A stretch of 64,000 nucleotides of DNA. It comes from an uncultured Eubacteriales bacterium. GTDB lineage: Bacteria > Bacillota > Clostridia > Oscillospirales > Oscillospiraceae. Location: contig URNZ01000001.1 of NCBI GenBank assembly GCA_900549405.1, positions 1-64,000 on the forward strand, written 5' to 3'. A model generated the notes under the pieces. The model did not search any database. It saw only the letters and a list, made by a program, of their open reading frames with translations, and was not told where the DNA came from. Shown one piece after another: positions 48,741 to 57,153 of this stretch (within the stretch, counting starts at the first letter, position 1; each line of letters begins with the position of its first letter). The translations under genes were made by a program, and so were the position numbers.

Positions 48741-50452
48741 GGCCGCTTCTCTTTCTCCCGGGCCAGGGCGGCGGCGATGCGCCGGGCCTCCCCGGTGACC
48801 ATGGACTTCACATAGCCCCGGATGCCCTTGGGGTTCTGGATCTCCACCACGGCATACAGCATGGAGGGGCTGGGCAGCTTGGGCAGATAGGCGTAGTAAG
48901 AGGGTACCCACTCCGTGGGGCTGTACTTCTCCTTGGCCCTGAACAGATCCCGGAAGCCATAGCAGTCGTTCAGGTGGTCATAGACAAAGTCCAGCAGCCG
49001 CTCCACCGGGTTCCGGCTCTCCCGGTCCAGCCCCGCCAGAGGGGCCACACCCAGGCTGCCGTACTCCACGCCCTCCGCCTTGAACGCCTGAAAGGCCTCA
49101 TAGATGATGGTCTCCATCACGCCGCCGGGGGCGTCGTTCCCGTGGCGGGTCACGTCGGCCATATAGCCGTTCTTGCCCAAAAAGGGCACAAAGACGATGA
49201 AAGCCACCACCTTCCCCTGGTCATTTTTCGCGTAGAAATATCGCTTGTCCATGGGGTCGTCCAGCCCCACGGTGCCCATGGTGAAGCGGAGCAGGTCGCT
49301 CTTCTTCTGGCCCAGCCACTCCTGGGTCACCCGGTCCAGTTCCCGCTCCAGGTCCGGGTCCCGGGCGGACAGGGGCCTGTACTCCGCCACCGTCACCCCG
49401 GCCTTTTTGGCGTGGTTGATGTTCATGCGCATCTTGGCGCCCTTTTTGCCGCTGATCTCATAGTCGGCCAGGTGGAACCGGGCCTCCTCCCCGCTCTTCA
49501 CCGTGCCGAAGCCCTGGCGGCGGTACTCCTCAATAAAGTGGTCGGTCAGCCCCAAAAAGATCATCTGGTGGGCGGTGGAGCGGCAGAAGTCGGTGAACTC
49601 CCCCAGCAAGGCTGAAAAGTCCCCGTCGGCGCACACCGGGTCGCCGTTCACCACCACCGTGTCCCCCACAGTGCCATAGGGGACCACCCCGTCCACCGTC
49701 TTGCCGAAGTAGAGCTGTTTATCGTCCTCCAGGGCCAGATAGGAGCAGGGGTTCTGGCTATATAAATTCAGCAGGGTGCGGGCGTGCTGCCGCTGCCGGG
49801 CCTGGACGGCCTGTCCCTGCATCCAGGGGCGCAGCGCCAGGGCCAGGGCGGCCAGAATGCAGCACCAGCTGAACCAGAACAGCAGCGTCCCCATGCCCCC
49901 GGGCACGGCGGACCGGTCCCCCAGGCCGAAGATCATGCCCACGCCCAGGGCAAAGCTGTCCCACAGATCGATGCGTGTCCCCGGCGCGGCGCTCAGCCGC
50001 AGCTGGTGATAGGTCAGGCCCACGTTGGCTAGCACCGCCGCCACCGCTAGAAGGGCAAACAGGGCGGTCTTCCACTGGGTGGTCCTGCCGGAGGGGCAGC
50101 GGAAATCCTTCCGCCACAGGAAAAACAGCACCAGCAAGATCACGTCCACCGCCATGGTCCACAGCGGCATGGGCCGGGCGGTCAGCCCCCGGAGCAGGTG
50201 CAGCACAAAGACGGCCATGGCCGCCGTGTGGGCCGCCCGCAGCCGCCGATAGAGCCGGGTGGCCAGGAAGAACAGGGCCACGGAGAAGGCCCGCTCCACC
50301 ATCCGCCCCATCTCCAACGACGCCTGCACCCGCTGGGCCGCCGCCAGGCTGGGGAAAAAGCTGACGCAGAACAAAAACAGGGCAAAGGCCCCCAAAAAGA
50401 AGATGGCGGCGTTCTCCGCCCAGATGCGCCGCCGGTGCGCACGCTCCTCCAT
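48737..50452 (-). CDS. MprF-like DUF2156 membrane protein
   Basis: The protein has 571 residues. The first 230 are mostly hydrophobic with about six to seven membrane helices; the rest is a DUF2156 (tandem GNAT-like) domain (QNPCSYLALEDDKQLYFGK, VVNGDPVCADGDF, VKSGEEARFHLADYEISGKKGAKMRMNINHAKKAGV, GYMADVTRHGNDAPGGVMETIIYEAFQAFKAEGVEYGSLG in part). This is the C-terminal half of lysyl-phosphatidylglycerol synthase. The membrane part is shorter than the 14-helix MprF flippase, so it may aminoacylate lipids without full flipping. Confidence 0.85.
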   Translation of the reverse strand: MEERAHRRRIWAENAAIFFLGAFALFLFCVSFFPSLAAAQRVQASLEMGRMVERAFSVALFFLATRLYRRLRAAHTAAMAVFVLHLLRGLTARPMPLWTMAVDVILLVLFFLWRKDFRCPSGRTTQWKTALFALLAVAAVLANVGLTYHQLRLSAAPGTRIDLWDSFALGVGMIFGLGDRSAVPGGMGTLLFWFSWCCILAALALALRPWMQGQAVQARQRQHARTLLNLYSQNPCSYLALEDDKQLYFGKTVDGVVPYGTVGDTVVVNGDPVCADGDFSALLGEFTDFCRSTAHQMIFLGLTDHFIEEYRRQGFGTVKSGEEARFHLADYEISGKKGAKMRMNINHAKKAGVTVAEYRPLSARDPDLERELDRVTQEWLGQKKSDLLRFTMGTVGLDDPMDKRYFYAKNDQGKVVAFIVFVPFLGKNGYMADVTRHGNDAPGGVMETIIYEAFQAFKAEGVEYGSLGVAPLAGLDRESRNPVERLLDFVYDHLNDCYGFRDLFRAKEKYSPTEWVPSYYAYLPKLPSPSMLYAVVEIQNPKGIRGYVKSMVTGEARRIAAALAREKEKRP

Positions 50453-50534
50453 ATTAGGTCAACTCCTCAGTTTTTTGTGCCCTTGTTATAGTACACTCCC
50501 CGGCAAAATGCAAGTCAAAAAGTTGTGAAGTTTC

Positions 50535-51431
50535 TTATTCCCGCACGACAAATTCCCCCTGCCCGGCCACAAAGCGGCAGAACTGCTCTAACAAGGGGGT
50601 GGAGCGGCGGTCGTCCCACACCAGGCAGAACTTCCGCTCCCACACCGGGGTGCGGATGGCCAGGGCACGCACCGGCAGGCGCTTGAGCAGCTCCATGTCC
50701 GGCACCACCGCCGCCCCAAAGCCCCCGGCCACCAGTCCGGCGATGGCCTCGTCGTCCTCCGTCTCATAGGCGGAGAGGGGCACCCGGCCCGCCCGGGCGA
50801 ACAGGCCGTCCACCACGTCCCGCAGGCCGGAATTTTTGGAGAAGGCCACCAGGGGCGTGTCTGTATCCAACAGCTCCCCCAGGTCGATCTCTCCCCGCCC
50901 GGCCAGAGGGTGGTCCTCCGGCACGATAACCACCAGGTCCTGCCGCCCCACGGGATGGCTGGACAGGCCCAGCTGCTCCGGCGGCGGAGAGGAGAACACC
51001 GCGTCCAGTTCCCCTGCCTCCAACTGGCCCAGCAGCGCGTGGGTCACGTCGGTGTGAAAGGTGAAGCGCACCTCCCCCTCTGGCCGCTCCTTTAAAAAGG
51101 CCCCGGCCAGCTTTGGCACCAGCTCCACCGCCAGGGGGCGGACCATGCCGATGCGCAGCAGTCCCGCCCCCCGGGCGGCCTGCCGCACCTCCTCTATCCC
51201 ACGGTCCAGAACGTCCAGACTCTGGCGGACGGCGGTCAAGAACTGCTCCCCCAGGGGGGTGAGGGCGGTGGTGCGGCCCTGCCGCCGGAAGAGCGGTGCC
51301 CCCAGCTCCTCCTCCAGCTGGGCCATGGCGTGGCTCAGACTGGGCTGGGTGATGCACAGCCGCTTTGCCGCCTGGGTATAGCTCCCCGTGCGGCTGAGCT
51401 CCACAAAATAGCGCAGATGGATGAGATTCAT
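50535..51431 (-). CDS. LysR-family transcriptional regulator
   Basis: The protein has 298 residues. Helix-turn-helix: MNLIHLRYFVELSRTGSYTQAAKRLCITQPSLSHAMAQLEEELGAPLFRR in part, then the effector domain (LLRIGMVRPLAVELVP, GELDAVFSSPP, VPEDHPLAGRGEIDL), close to the CynR/CbbR-like branch by general look. It is divergent from the YitT-type gene and shares with it a 130-base control region containing a 6-3-6 palindrome. It probably regulates that gene and itself. Confidence 0.92.
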   Translation of the reverse strand: MNLIHLRYFVELSRTGSYTQAAKRLCITQPSLSHAMAQLEEELGAPLFRRQGRTTALTPLGEQFLTAVRQSLDVLDRGIEEVRQAARGAGLLRIGMVRPLAVELVPKLAGAFLKERPEGEVRFTFHTDVTHALLGQLEAGELDAVFSSPPPEQLGLSSHPVGRQDLVVIVPEDHPLAGRGEIDLGELLDTDTPLVAFSKNSGLRDVVDGLFARAGRVPLSAYETEDDEAIAGLVAGGFGAAVVPDMELLKRLPVRALAIRTPVWERKFCLVWDDRRSTPLLEQFCRFVAGQGEFVVRE

Positions 51432-51448
51432 GTTCTGCCCCCCTCTCT

Positions 51449-51492
51449 ATAGATAAAATCTATTATACTATACGAAAGAATTCATTTGTCAA
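51449..51492. promoter_or_regulatory. Divergent control region with LysR-type palindrome
   Basis: ATAGAT-AAA-ATCTAT (51449-51463) is a perfect palindrome. Overlapping it, the minus strand has TTGACA (51487-51492) with TAGTAT (16-base gap) or TATAAT (19-base gap) for the lysR gene. TATACT (51464-51469) could serve the plus strand. A short CGGGC/GCCCG hairpin follows near 51519-51536, before the YitT-type start. Confidence 0.6.
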
Positions 51493-51562
51493 ATGCTTTT
51501 CCCGGGACTACTCTATTAGTCGGGCTTTCGGCCCGCTTATTTTTAAAAAAGGAGCGCGTCTC

Positions 51563-52252
51563 ATGGTTTCCTCCCAAACTCTCTCCGCCGATTCTTCCCG
51601 CGCCCTCCCCGTGATGCGGGGCGAGGCCGCCCTGGCGGTCATCATCGTCATCAACAGCCTGGGCGTGCTGCTGATGCTCCGCTCCGGCTCGGGCATCTCG
51701 GCCATCTCCAGCGTGCCCTATGCCTTCTCCCTGGTGCTGCCCTTCTTCACTCTGGGCACCTGGACCTATCTGTTCCAGGGGGCCCTGATCCTGTCCCTGA
51801 TGATCCTGCGCAAAAAGCTGGTCATCCCCTATCTGTTCAGCTTTGTGGTGGGCTTTTTCTTCGGCAAGATGCTGGACCTGCACCAGCTGTGGACGGACCA
51901 GCTGCCGGTGAACCTGCCCCTGCGGGTGCTTTACTTCGCCCTGAGCTATTTCCTCATCTGCTTTGGCATCGCCCTGTCCAACCGGTGCAGGATGCCCATC
52001 ATCCCCACCGACCTGTTCCCCCGGGAGCTGGCCTCCATCACCGGCTGGCCCTATGCCCGGATCAAGGTGTCCTTCGATTTGATCTGCCTGGGCACCACCG
52101 CCGCCATGACCCTGCTCTTCCTGGGCCGCCTGGACGGCCTTGGCATCGGCACGGTGCTGGCCGCTGCCACCATGGGCAAGGCCATCGCCTGGATCGGCGG
52201 CTGGATGGACCGCTATGTCACCTTCACCTCCATCCTGGACCCGGCCAAGTGA
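51563..52252 (+). CDS. YitT/YczE-type membrane protein
   Basis: The protein has 229 residues with about five membrane helices. Motifs SLGVLLMLRSGSGISAISSVPYAFS and IIPTDLFPRELASITGWPYARIKVSFDLICLG are typical of the YczE/YyaS/YitT family (DUF6198-like). The function is unknown; members are often next to regulators of drug or stress response. ATG 51563 follows AAAAAAGGAGCG. Confidence 0.75.
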   Translation: MVSSQTLSADSSRALPVMRGEAALAVIIVINSLGVLLMLRSGSGISAISSVPYAFSLVLPFFTLGTWTYLFQGALILSLMILRKKLVIPYLFSFVVGFFFGKMLDLHQLWTDQLPVNLPLRVLYFALSYFLICFGIALSNRCRMPIIPTDLFPRELASITGWPYARIKVSFDLICLGTTAAMTLLFLGRLDGLGIGTVLAAATMGKAIAWIGGWMDRYVTFTSILDPAK

Positions 52253-52262
52253 ACAAAACCTA

Positions 52263-52323
52263 TTGACAACCCCGCCCCTTCTGCTATAATCCCGTCTACA
52301 GAGATATCGCAGAAGGGGCGGGG
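52263..52323 (+). promoter_or_regulatory. MATE gene promoter flanked by a 15-bp inverted repeat
   Basis: TTGACA (52263-52268) and TATAAT (52285-52290) are 16 bases apart. The spacer CCCCGCCCCTTCTGC (52270-52284) is exactly complementary to GCAGAAGGGGCGGGG (52309-52323), which lies after the expected start of transcription and before the ATG at 52333. Confidence 0.75.
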
Positions 52324-52332
52324 TGCGTTTTT

Positions 52333-53679
52333 ATGGAGCTTACGGAGCTGTTCGGCACAGAAAAGGTGGGCAAGATCTTGCTGCGGCTGGCCCCGCCGGT
52401 GATGCTGGCCCAGCTGATCCAGGCCCTTTACAACATTGTGGACAGCCTGTTCGTGGGCAAGTATGCCGACTCGGGCCTCACTGCCCTGTCCATCGTCTAT
52501 CCCCTTCAGCTGCTGATGATCGCCCTGGCGGTGGGCACCGGCGTGGGCATCAACACGGTGATGGCCGCCCGCCTTGGCATTGGCCGGAAAAAGCAGGCTG
52601 CAGAGTATGCCGGGGTGGCCACCCCCATGGCCCTTGTCATGTGGCTGGCCTTTGCCGGGGTGTGCTGGTGCATCATGCCCTTCTACGCCCGGGTGTCCTC
52701 CCAGTCCCCGGACGTCATCCGGGACGTGGTGACCTATGGCCGCATCGTCTGTCTGTTCAGCACGGGGCTGTTTTTAGAGAGCGTGTGGACCAAGGTCCAC
52801 CAGGCCAACGGGGACATGAAGACCCCCATGGCCGCGCAAATTCTGGGGGCCGTGACCAACATCGTCCTGGACCCCCTGCTCATCTTCGGCCTGTTTGGTC
52901 TGCCCCGGCTGGGCATCGCCGGGGCGGCCATCGCCACGGTGGCCGGGCAGTTCGTGGCCGCCGCCATCGTCTTCCGGGGCGGCTTTTACCCCGCCCCCGC
53001 CCGGCGGGTCTGCTTCCGGGCCGTGCCCATCGTCCTCCGCCTGGGCTTTCCCAACATGCTCATGCAGTCGGCCTATACCTTTTACATCCTGGGGCTGAAC
53101 CTGATCCTGGCGGGCTTCTCCGACCAGGCGGTCACCGCTCTGGGTCTCTATTACAAGTGGCAGACCTTCTTCTTCATCCCCCTGGGGGCCATGCAGACCT
53201 GCATCGTGCCCGTCATCAGCTTTAACTATGCCGCCCGCAAGCTGGACCGGTGCAAGAGCACCATGAAGGTATCCGCCCTGTTCGGCCTGGGGATGATGTT
53301 CCTGGGCGCCCTGGTATTCGAGTTCTTCCCCGTGCAGATGGTCCAGGTGTTCACCCCCGACCCCCTGGTGGCGGACATCGCCAAAGTGGGCTTTCGCTTT
53401 GTGGGGGGCAGCTTTCTGCCCCAGGTACTGGCCCTGCTGTTCCCCGTGTTCTTCCAGGCCATCGGCTTCGGCCTGAAAAGCTCTCTGCTGACCATCGTCC
53501 GCACGGTGGTGCTCTTCGTCCCCCTGGGCTTTTTGTTCTCCCGCTTCGGCCTGAACTGGTTCTGGCTCACCTTCCCCGTGACGGAGGTGCTCACCGCCAC
53601 GGTGGGGGCGGTGTTCTATCGGCAGTTTCTGGCCATGCCCTACGAGCAGTCCCTCCACCGGTCCTCCGCCGCCGTGTAA
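52333..53679 (+). CDS. MATE-family multidrug exporter
   Basis: The protein has 448 residues and about 12 membrane helices in two similar halves. Typical MATE stretches are LAPPVMLAQLIQALYNIVDSLFVGKYADSGLTALSIVYPLQ in part, NTVMAARLGIGRKKQAAEYAG and WTKVHQANGDMKTPMAAQILGAVTNIVLDPLLIFG in part. It is close to the NorM/DinF-type sodium- or proton-driven drug exporters of Clostridia. The substrate is unknown. Its promoter carries a striking inverted repeat. Confidence 0.93.
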   Translation: MELTELFGTEKVGKILLRLAPPVMLAQLIQALYNIVDSLFVGKYADSGLTALSIVYPLQLLMIALAVGTGVGINTVMAARLGIGRKKQAAEYAGVATPMALVMWLAFAGVCWCIMPFYARVSSQSPDVIRDVVTYGRIVCLFSTGLFLESVWTKVHQANGDMKTPMAAQILGAVTNIVLDPLLIFGLFGLPRLGIAGAAIATVAGQFVAAAIVFRGGFYPAPARRVCFRAVPIVLRLGFPNMLMQSAYTFYILGLNLILAGFSDQAVTALGLYYKWQTFFFIPLGAMQTCIVPVISFNYAARKLDRCKSTMKVSALFGLGMMFLGALVFEFFPVQMVQVFTPDPLVADIAKVGFRFVGGSFLPQVLALLFPVFFQAIGFGLKSSLLTIVRTVVLFVPLGFLFSRFGLNWFWLTFPVTEVLTATVGAVFYRQFLAMPYEQSLHRSSAAV

Positions 53680-53689
53680 ATGCAAAAAC

Positions 53690-53736
53690 CGCGCCCTGTT
53701 CCGCCGGTCTTATGGCAGAACAGGGCGCGTTATTTT
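53690..53736. terminator. Bidirectional terminator between MATE and YhcH genes
   Basis: CGCGCCCTGTTC (53690-53701) pairs with GAACAGGGCGCG (53718-53729). A T-rich tail follows on the plus strand and an A run (AAAAAC) precedes it for the minus strand. Confidence 0.85.
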
Positions 53737-53742
53737 ATGCGC

Positions 53743-54192
53743 TTACAGCTTGACTTTTACGACCACCTTGTGGACCTGCTCGGGGGCGTCCACGGCGATG
53801 CAGGGGGCGTGGGCGTCGCCGGGGAAGGCCACCACAAACTTGTCCCCCTCCAGCACAAAGCTGGCGCTGGCGGGACCGTGATAGAGCCACAGGTCCCGGT
53901 CCGGGTGGGCCTCCACCTCCTCGGTCATGTCCTGGAGGGGGGCCACGTCAAATTTCTCCCGGCCAGACAGGACGAACTGGATGTCGGCATACTTCCGGTG
54001 GGCCTCCGGGGTGTCGTTCACCGGGCGGGTCTCATAGTCCTGAAGGAAGAAAAACAGGTCCTCCCCCTCCACCTCATACCGGGTTTCGGTAAGGGCGGAA
54101 AAGTCCGTGTCCCGCAGCAGCTGCAAGCCCCGATAGACGCGGGGGTGGACGGTTTTATATTGCTCTATGTTTTTCAGACTGTCAAAGATCAT
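53743..54192 (-). CDS. YhcH/YjgK/YiaL-family protein
   Basis: The protein has 149 residues from ATG 54192 (AGGAAGGAG upstream). The family (DUF386, cupin-like) is marked by MIFDSLKNIEQY, EAHRKYADIQFVLSGREKF, YFPGDAHAP-like VVAFPGDAHAPCIAV and the closing VHKVVVKV. E. coli YhcH is part of the sialic-acid (nan) operon, and relatives occur with other acid-sugar genes. Here it is divergent from the IclR gene that heads the second sugar-acid operon, which supports a shared pathway. Confidence 0.92.
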   Translation of the reverse strand: MIFDSLKNIEQYKTVHPRVYRGLQLLRDTDFSALTETRYEVEGEDLFFFLQDYETRPVNDTPEAHRKYADIQFVLSGREKFDVAPLQDMTEEVEAHPDRDLWLYHGPASASFVLEGDKFVVAFPGDAHAPCIAVDAPEQVHKVVVKVKL

Positions 54193-54396
54193 GGCGGTGC
54201 GCTCCTTCCTGATTCCGGGCCCCTTCGGCCCGCTGCTGCCCCCATTATACGGACAGACCCCGGCCTTGGCAAGGGGCGAAAAAAGCACGGATGTCAAAAA
54301 CCAGGCAAACACCGTTTTTTATTACAGAACGCAGGTCAGTTTTTAACGCCGTTTTTACCCAGTTTGTGGGGATTCCGCCGAAAAAAAATTCGTCTA

Positions 54397-54425
54397 TTGC
54401 CTTTATTCGTAAGAACCTATATAAT
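54397..54425 (+). promoter_or_regulatory. Promoter of the second IclR gene
   Basis: TTGCCT (54397-54402) and TATAAT (54420-54425) are 17 bases apart. The rest of the 294-base gap upstream (54193-54396) is AT-rich without a gene. Confidence 0.75.
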
Positions 54426-54426
54426 G

Positions 54427-54468
54427 AGTTCGCAAAAGAGAGGATAGCGTTCTCTATTGCGGAACTTA
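54427..54468 (+). promoter_or_regulatory. Probable IclR operator or leader dyad
   Basis: AGTTCGCAA and TTGCGGAACT flank an inner AGAGA/TCTCT pair, giving a long dyad with a one-base bulge just after the -10 box and just before the SD AAAGGAGG. A bound regulator would block its own transcription. Confidence 0.55.
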
Positions 54469-54486
54469 CAAAAGGAGGCGCTGCAC

Positions 54487-55257
54487 ATGGACGGACGGGC
54501 CGAACCAAAGGTCAAATCCCTGGCCAAGGCGCTGAACATCCTCTCCTGCTTCACCATTCAAGAGCCCATCCTGGGCGTGACGGAGCTGGCCAACCGCATC
54601 GGTGTGACCAAATCCAACATCCACAACATTCTGTCCACCTTCACCTCCATGGGCTATCTTCAGCGGCTGCCCGACGGGCGCTATACCCTGGGGCTGAAGA
54701 TCCTGGAATACGCGTTCATCATCAACCAGAACCTGGGCTATCCCAACGCCGTGTATGACATCCTGGTGGAGACGGCCAGCCGCACCGGCGAGATCGTCTA
54801 TTTCGGTCTGCCCTATGGCACCAACGTCCTCTATCTCTATGTGGCCCACCCGGCCGACCGGCTGGGGGTGCTGCCCTATCGGGACATCCTGGGCGAGACC
54901 GCTCCCTTCTACTGCACCGGCATCGGCAAGGCCATCCTGGCCCACATGCCCGAGGAGGAGTGGCTCTCTCACATCCCTGAGGAGCGCACCAAGTATCAGC
55001 CCAACACCGTCACCGATCTGGACGGCATTCTGGAGGAGCTGCGCATCACCCGCCGCCGGGGCTATTCCATCGACAACGGCGAGCGTGACCCCAACATCCG
55101 CTGCGTGGGCGTGCCCGTCTATAACGCCTCCGGACAGCTGGTGGCCGGGGTGAGCACCTCCGGTCCCTCCGTCACCATGACGGACGAGAAACTGCTGGAG
55201 TGCGCAGGCATCCTGCAAAACGCCGCCCTGAAGATGCGTGAGCGCATCTATCGGTAA
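54487..55257 (+). CDS. IclR-family transcriptional regulator
   Basis: The protein has 256 residues from ATG 54487, eight bases after AAAGGAGG. The winged helix is clear (SLAKALNILSCFTIQEPILGVTELANRIGVTKSNIHNILSTFTSMGYLQ), followed by the effector domain (GETAPFYCTGIGKAILAHM, RRRGYSIDNGERDPNIRCVGVPVYN). It is related to, but not a copy of, the IclR protein at 25438. It precedes the TRAP/lyase operon by 76 bases in the same direction and very likely regulates it. Confidence 0.93.
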   Translation: MDGRAEPKVKSLAKALNILSCFTIQEPILGVTELANRIGVTKSNIHNILSTFTSMGYLQRLPDGRYTLGLKILEYAFIINQNLGYPNAVYDILVETASRTGEIVYFGLPYGTNVLYLYVAHPADRLGVLPYRDILGETAPFYCTGIGKAILAHMPEEEWLSHIPEERTKYQPNTVTDLDGILEELRITRRRGYSIDNGERDPNIRCVGVPVYNASGQLVAGVSTSGPSVTMTDEKLLECAGILQNAALKMRERIYR

Positions 55258-55333
55258 TTTTTCTTCGTTTCTTTTCCGGGTGGAGAGCCCGGTTTGGAAA
55301 AATAGGTACATTTTTGGATTTAGGAGGATCTAC

Positions 55334-56401
55334 ATGAAAAACTGGAAAAGAAGCATCGCCCTCTGCCTCAGCGCCGTCATGATGATCGGCCTGCTGGCCT
55401 CCTGCGGCAGCAAGACCCCCGCCGCCTCTGCTTCCGGCAGCACCGCTTCCGGCAGCACTTCCACCAACCCCGAAGACGTTGGCGATCCCGTCAAGCTGGT
55501 CTTCTCCATCGCCGCTGTGCCCACCGACGCCCACGGCGCTGCCCAGAAGGTCTTTAAGGACACTCTGGAGGAGATCTCCGGCGGCAACATGACCGTGGAG
55601 TGCTATGACTCCGGCTCCCTGTATGGTCAGGACACCGAGCACGACGCCCTGAAGAACGGCGACGTGGACCTGATCTACTCCTCCGCCTCCTGGCTGACCG
55701 ACGGCTCCCCCTGGGTCTCCATGTTCACCGCTGGCTATGTGTTCCAGAGCTATGACCACATGACCAAGGTGCTCAACGGCGACATCGGCAAGGAAGTCTT
55801 CCAGAAGATCGCCGACGAGCAGGGCATCCTGCCTCTGGGCGCTTATTACCTGGGCACCCGTCAGGTCTCCCTGTCTGAGGACCGCCAGATCAAGACCCCC
55901 GAGGATCTGAACGGCGTGAACCTGCGTATGCCCAACTCCGACGCTTGGGTGTTCCTGGGCAAGGCCATGGGTGCCAACCCCACCGCCATCCCCTTCAACG
56001 ACCTGTATCTGGCCCTGCAGACCGGCACCGTTGACGGCCAGGACAACCCCCTGCCCACCGTGCAGTCCGCTAAGTTCTATGAGGTCCAGAAGTCCATCTC
56101 CCTGACCAACCACCTGGTGGACTCCGTGTGGCCCACCATCAACCTGAACACCTGGAACAAGCTGACCGACACCCAGAAGGGCTGGGTCATGGAGGCCGTT
56201 GAGGCCGGCCGCAAGGCTTGCGACGAGCAGAACCTGAAGACCGAGAGCGAGGTCCAGGACTTCCTGAAGGAGCAGGGCCTGAGCATCTACGAGGCCGATG
56301 TTGCCGCCTTCGCCGACCACGTTCTGAACACCTATCTGAACGACCCCATCTCCGACAGCTGGGACAAGGACCTGCTGGCCGAGATCCAGGCCATGGCCTA
56401 A
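55334..56401 (+). CDS. DctP-family TRAP binding protein, lipoprotein
   Basis: The protein has 355 residues from ATG 55334 (TAGGAGG upstream). It has a lipoprotein signal (MKNWKRSIALCLSAVMMIGLLASC, cysteine 24) and a low-complexity linker. The DctP fold shows LRMPNSDAWVFLGKAMGANPTAIPFNDLYLALQTGTVDGQDNPL in part, with the arginine of LRMP being the usual carboxylate-binding residue. Such proteins bind C4-dicarboxylates, sugar acids or sialic acid. The neighbours argue for an acid sugar. Confidence 0.95.
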   Translation: MKNWKRSIALCLSAVMMIGLLASCGSKTPAASASGSTASGSTSTNPEDVGDPVKLVFSIAAVPTDAHGAAQKVFKDTLEEISGGNMTVECYDSGSLYGQDTEHDALKNGDVDLIYSSASWLTDGSPWVSMFTAGYVFQSYDHMTKVLNGDIGKEVFQKIADEQGILPLGAYYLGTRQVSLSEDRQIKTPEDLNGVNLRMPNSDAWVFLGKAMGANPTAIPFNDLYLALQTGTVDGQDNPLPTVQSAKFYEVQKSISLTNHLVDSVWPTINLNTWNKLTDTQKGWVMEAVEAGRKACDEQNLKTESEVQDFLKEQGLSIYEADVAAFADHVLNTYLNDPISDSWDKDLLAEIQAMA

Positions 56402-56424
56402 GTTCTCCCAAAGGTACATCCCCA

Positions 56425-56457
56425 ACGGGGGCTGGGATAGTCCCGGCCCCCGTTTTT
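56425..56457 (+). terminator. Terminator between binding protein and permease genes
   Basis: ACGGGGGCTGGGA (56425-56437) pairs with TCCCGGCCCCCGT (56441-56453), one mismatch, followed by TTTTAAG. It probably raises the binding protein to permease ratio. Confidence 0.75.
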
Positions 56458-56553
56458 AAGTGTCAAAAACAACTTTTCCTCCCTGAAATCCGTTTGAAAT
56501 TCCGGGCCATCCTGCGGGCTGCCCCGAAGAAAATTTTGAAAGGAGCGAACATA

Positions 56554-57153
56554 ATGAAAAAAGTCGGCGGTTTTATCCGCGACTGCGTGGAAAAGTACAT
56601 CCCGGCAGTGGCCTTTACGGTGCTGTTCCTGGTGTTCGTTTTCCAGGTTTTCATGCGCTACGTTATGAAGATGCCCCAGGCCTGGACCACCGAAGTGGAG
56701 CAGTCCTGCTTTCTGTGGCTGGTCATGCTGGGCGCGTGCTACTGCCAGCGGCTCAACGGCCACGTCACCTTCACCCTGGTCTATGACAAGATGAACGTGA
56801 AGGGCAAGGCCATCACCGCCATGCTGGGCAACATCCTCATCACCTTCACCTGCCTTGTCACCTTCCTGCCCTCCCTGAACTATGTGTGGGGCCTGATGGA
56901 GCGCCAGCAGATGACCACCCTGCTGAAGTGGCCCAAGACGGTCGTCTTCATGCCCTATGTGGTCTTCCTGGCCTTTATCGTGGCCTATGCCATCATGGAG
57001 ATCTATGAGGAGATCATGGTCCTGTCCGGCAGCAAGAAGTATACCGACATGATGCTCGAAGCCTCTAAGTCCGAGGCCGAGCAGGCCATCGAGGCCTCTC
57101 TGGCCCAGGAGGACCTGGACCTGTCCCACATCGACTATGGAGGTGACAAGTAA
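56554..57153 (+). CDS. TRAP transporter small permease (DctQ)
   Basis: The protein has 199 residues from ATG 56554 (AAAGGAG upstream). Four membrane helices and the central motif WTTEVEQSCFLWLVMLGACYCQRLNGHVTFTLVYD in part are typical of DctQ. It carries an acidic tail of about 40 residues that is longer than usual. Its TAA overlaps the ATG of dctM by one base. It forms the membrane complex with DctM. Confidence 0.93.
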   Translation: MKKVGGFIRDCVEKYIPAVAFTVLFLVFVFQVFMRYVMKMPQAWTTEVEQSCFLWLVMLGACYCQRLNGHVTFTLVYDKMNVKGKAITAMLGNILITFTCLVTFLPSLNYVWGLMERQQMTTLLKWPKTVVFMPYVVFLAFIVAYAIMEIYEEIMVLSGSKKYTDMMLEASKSEAEQAIEASLAQEDLDLSHIDYGGDK

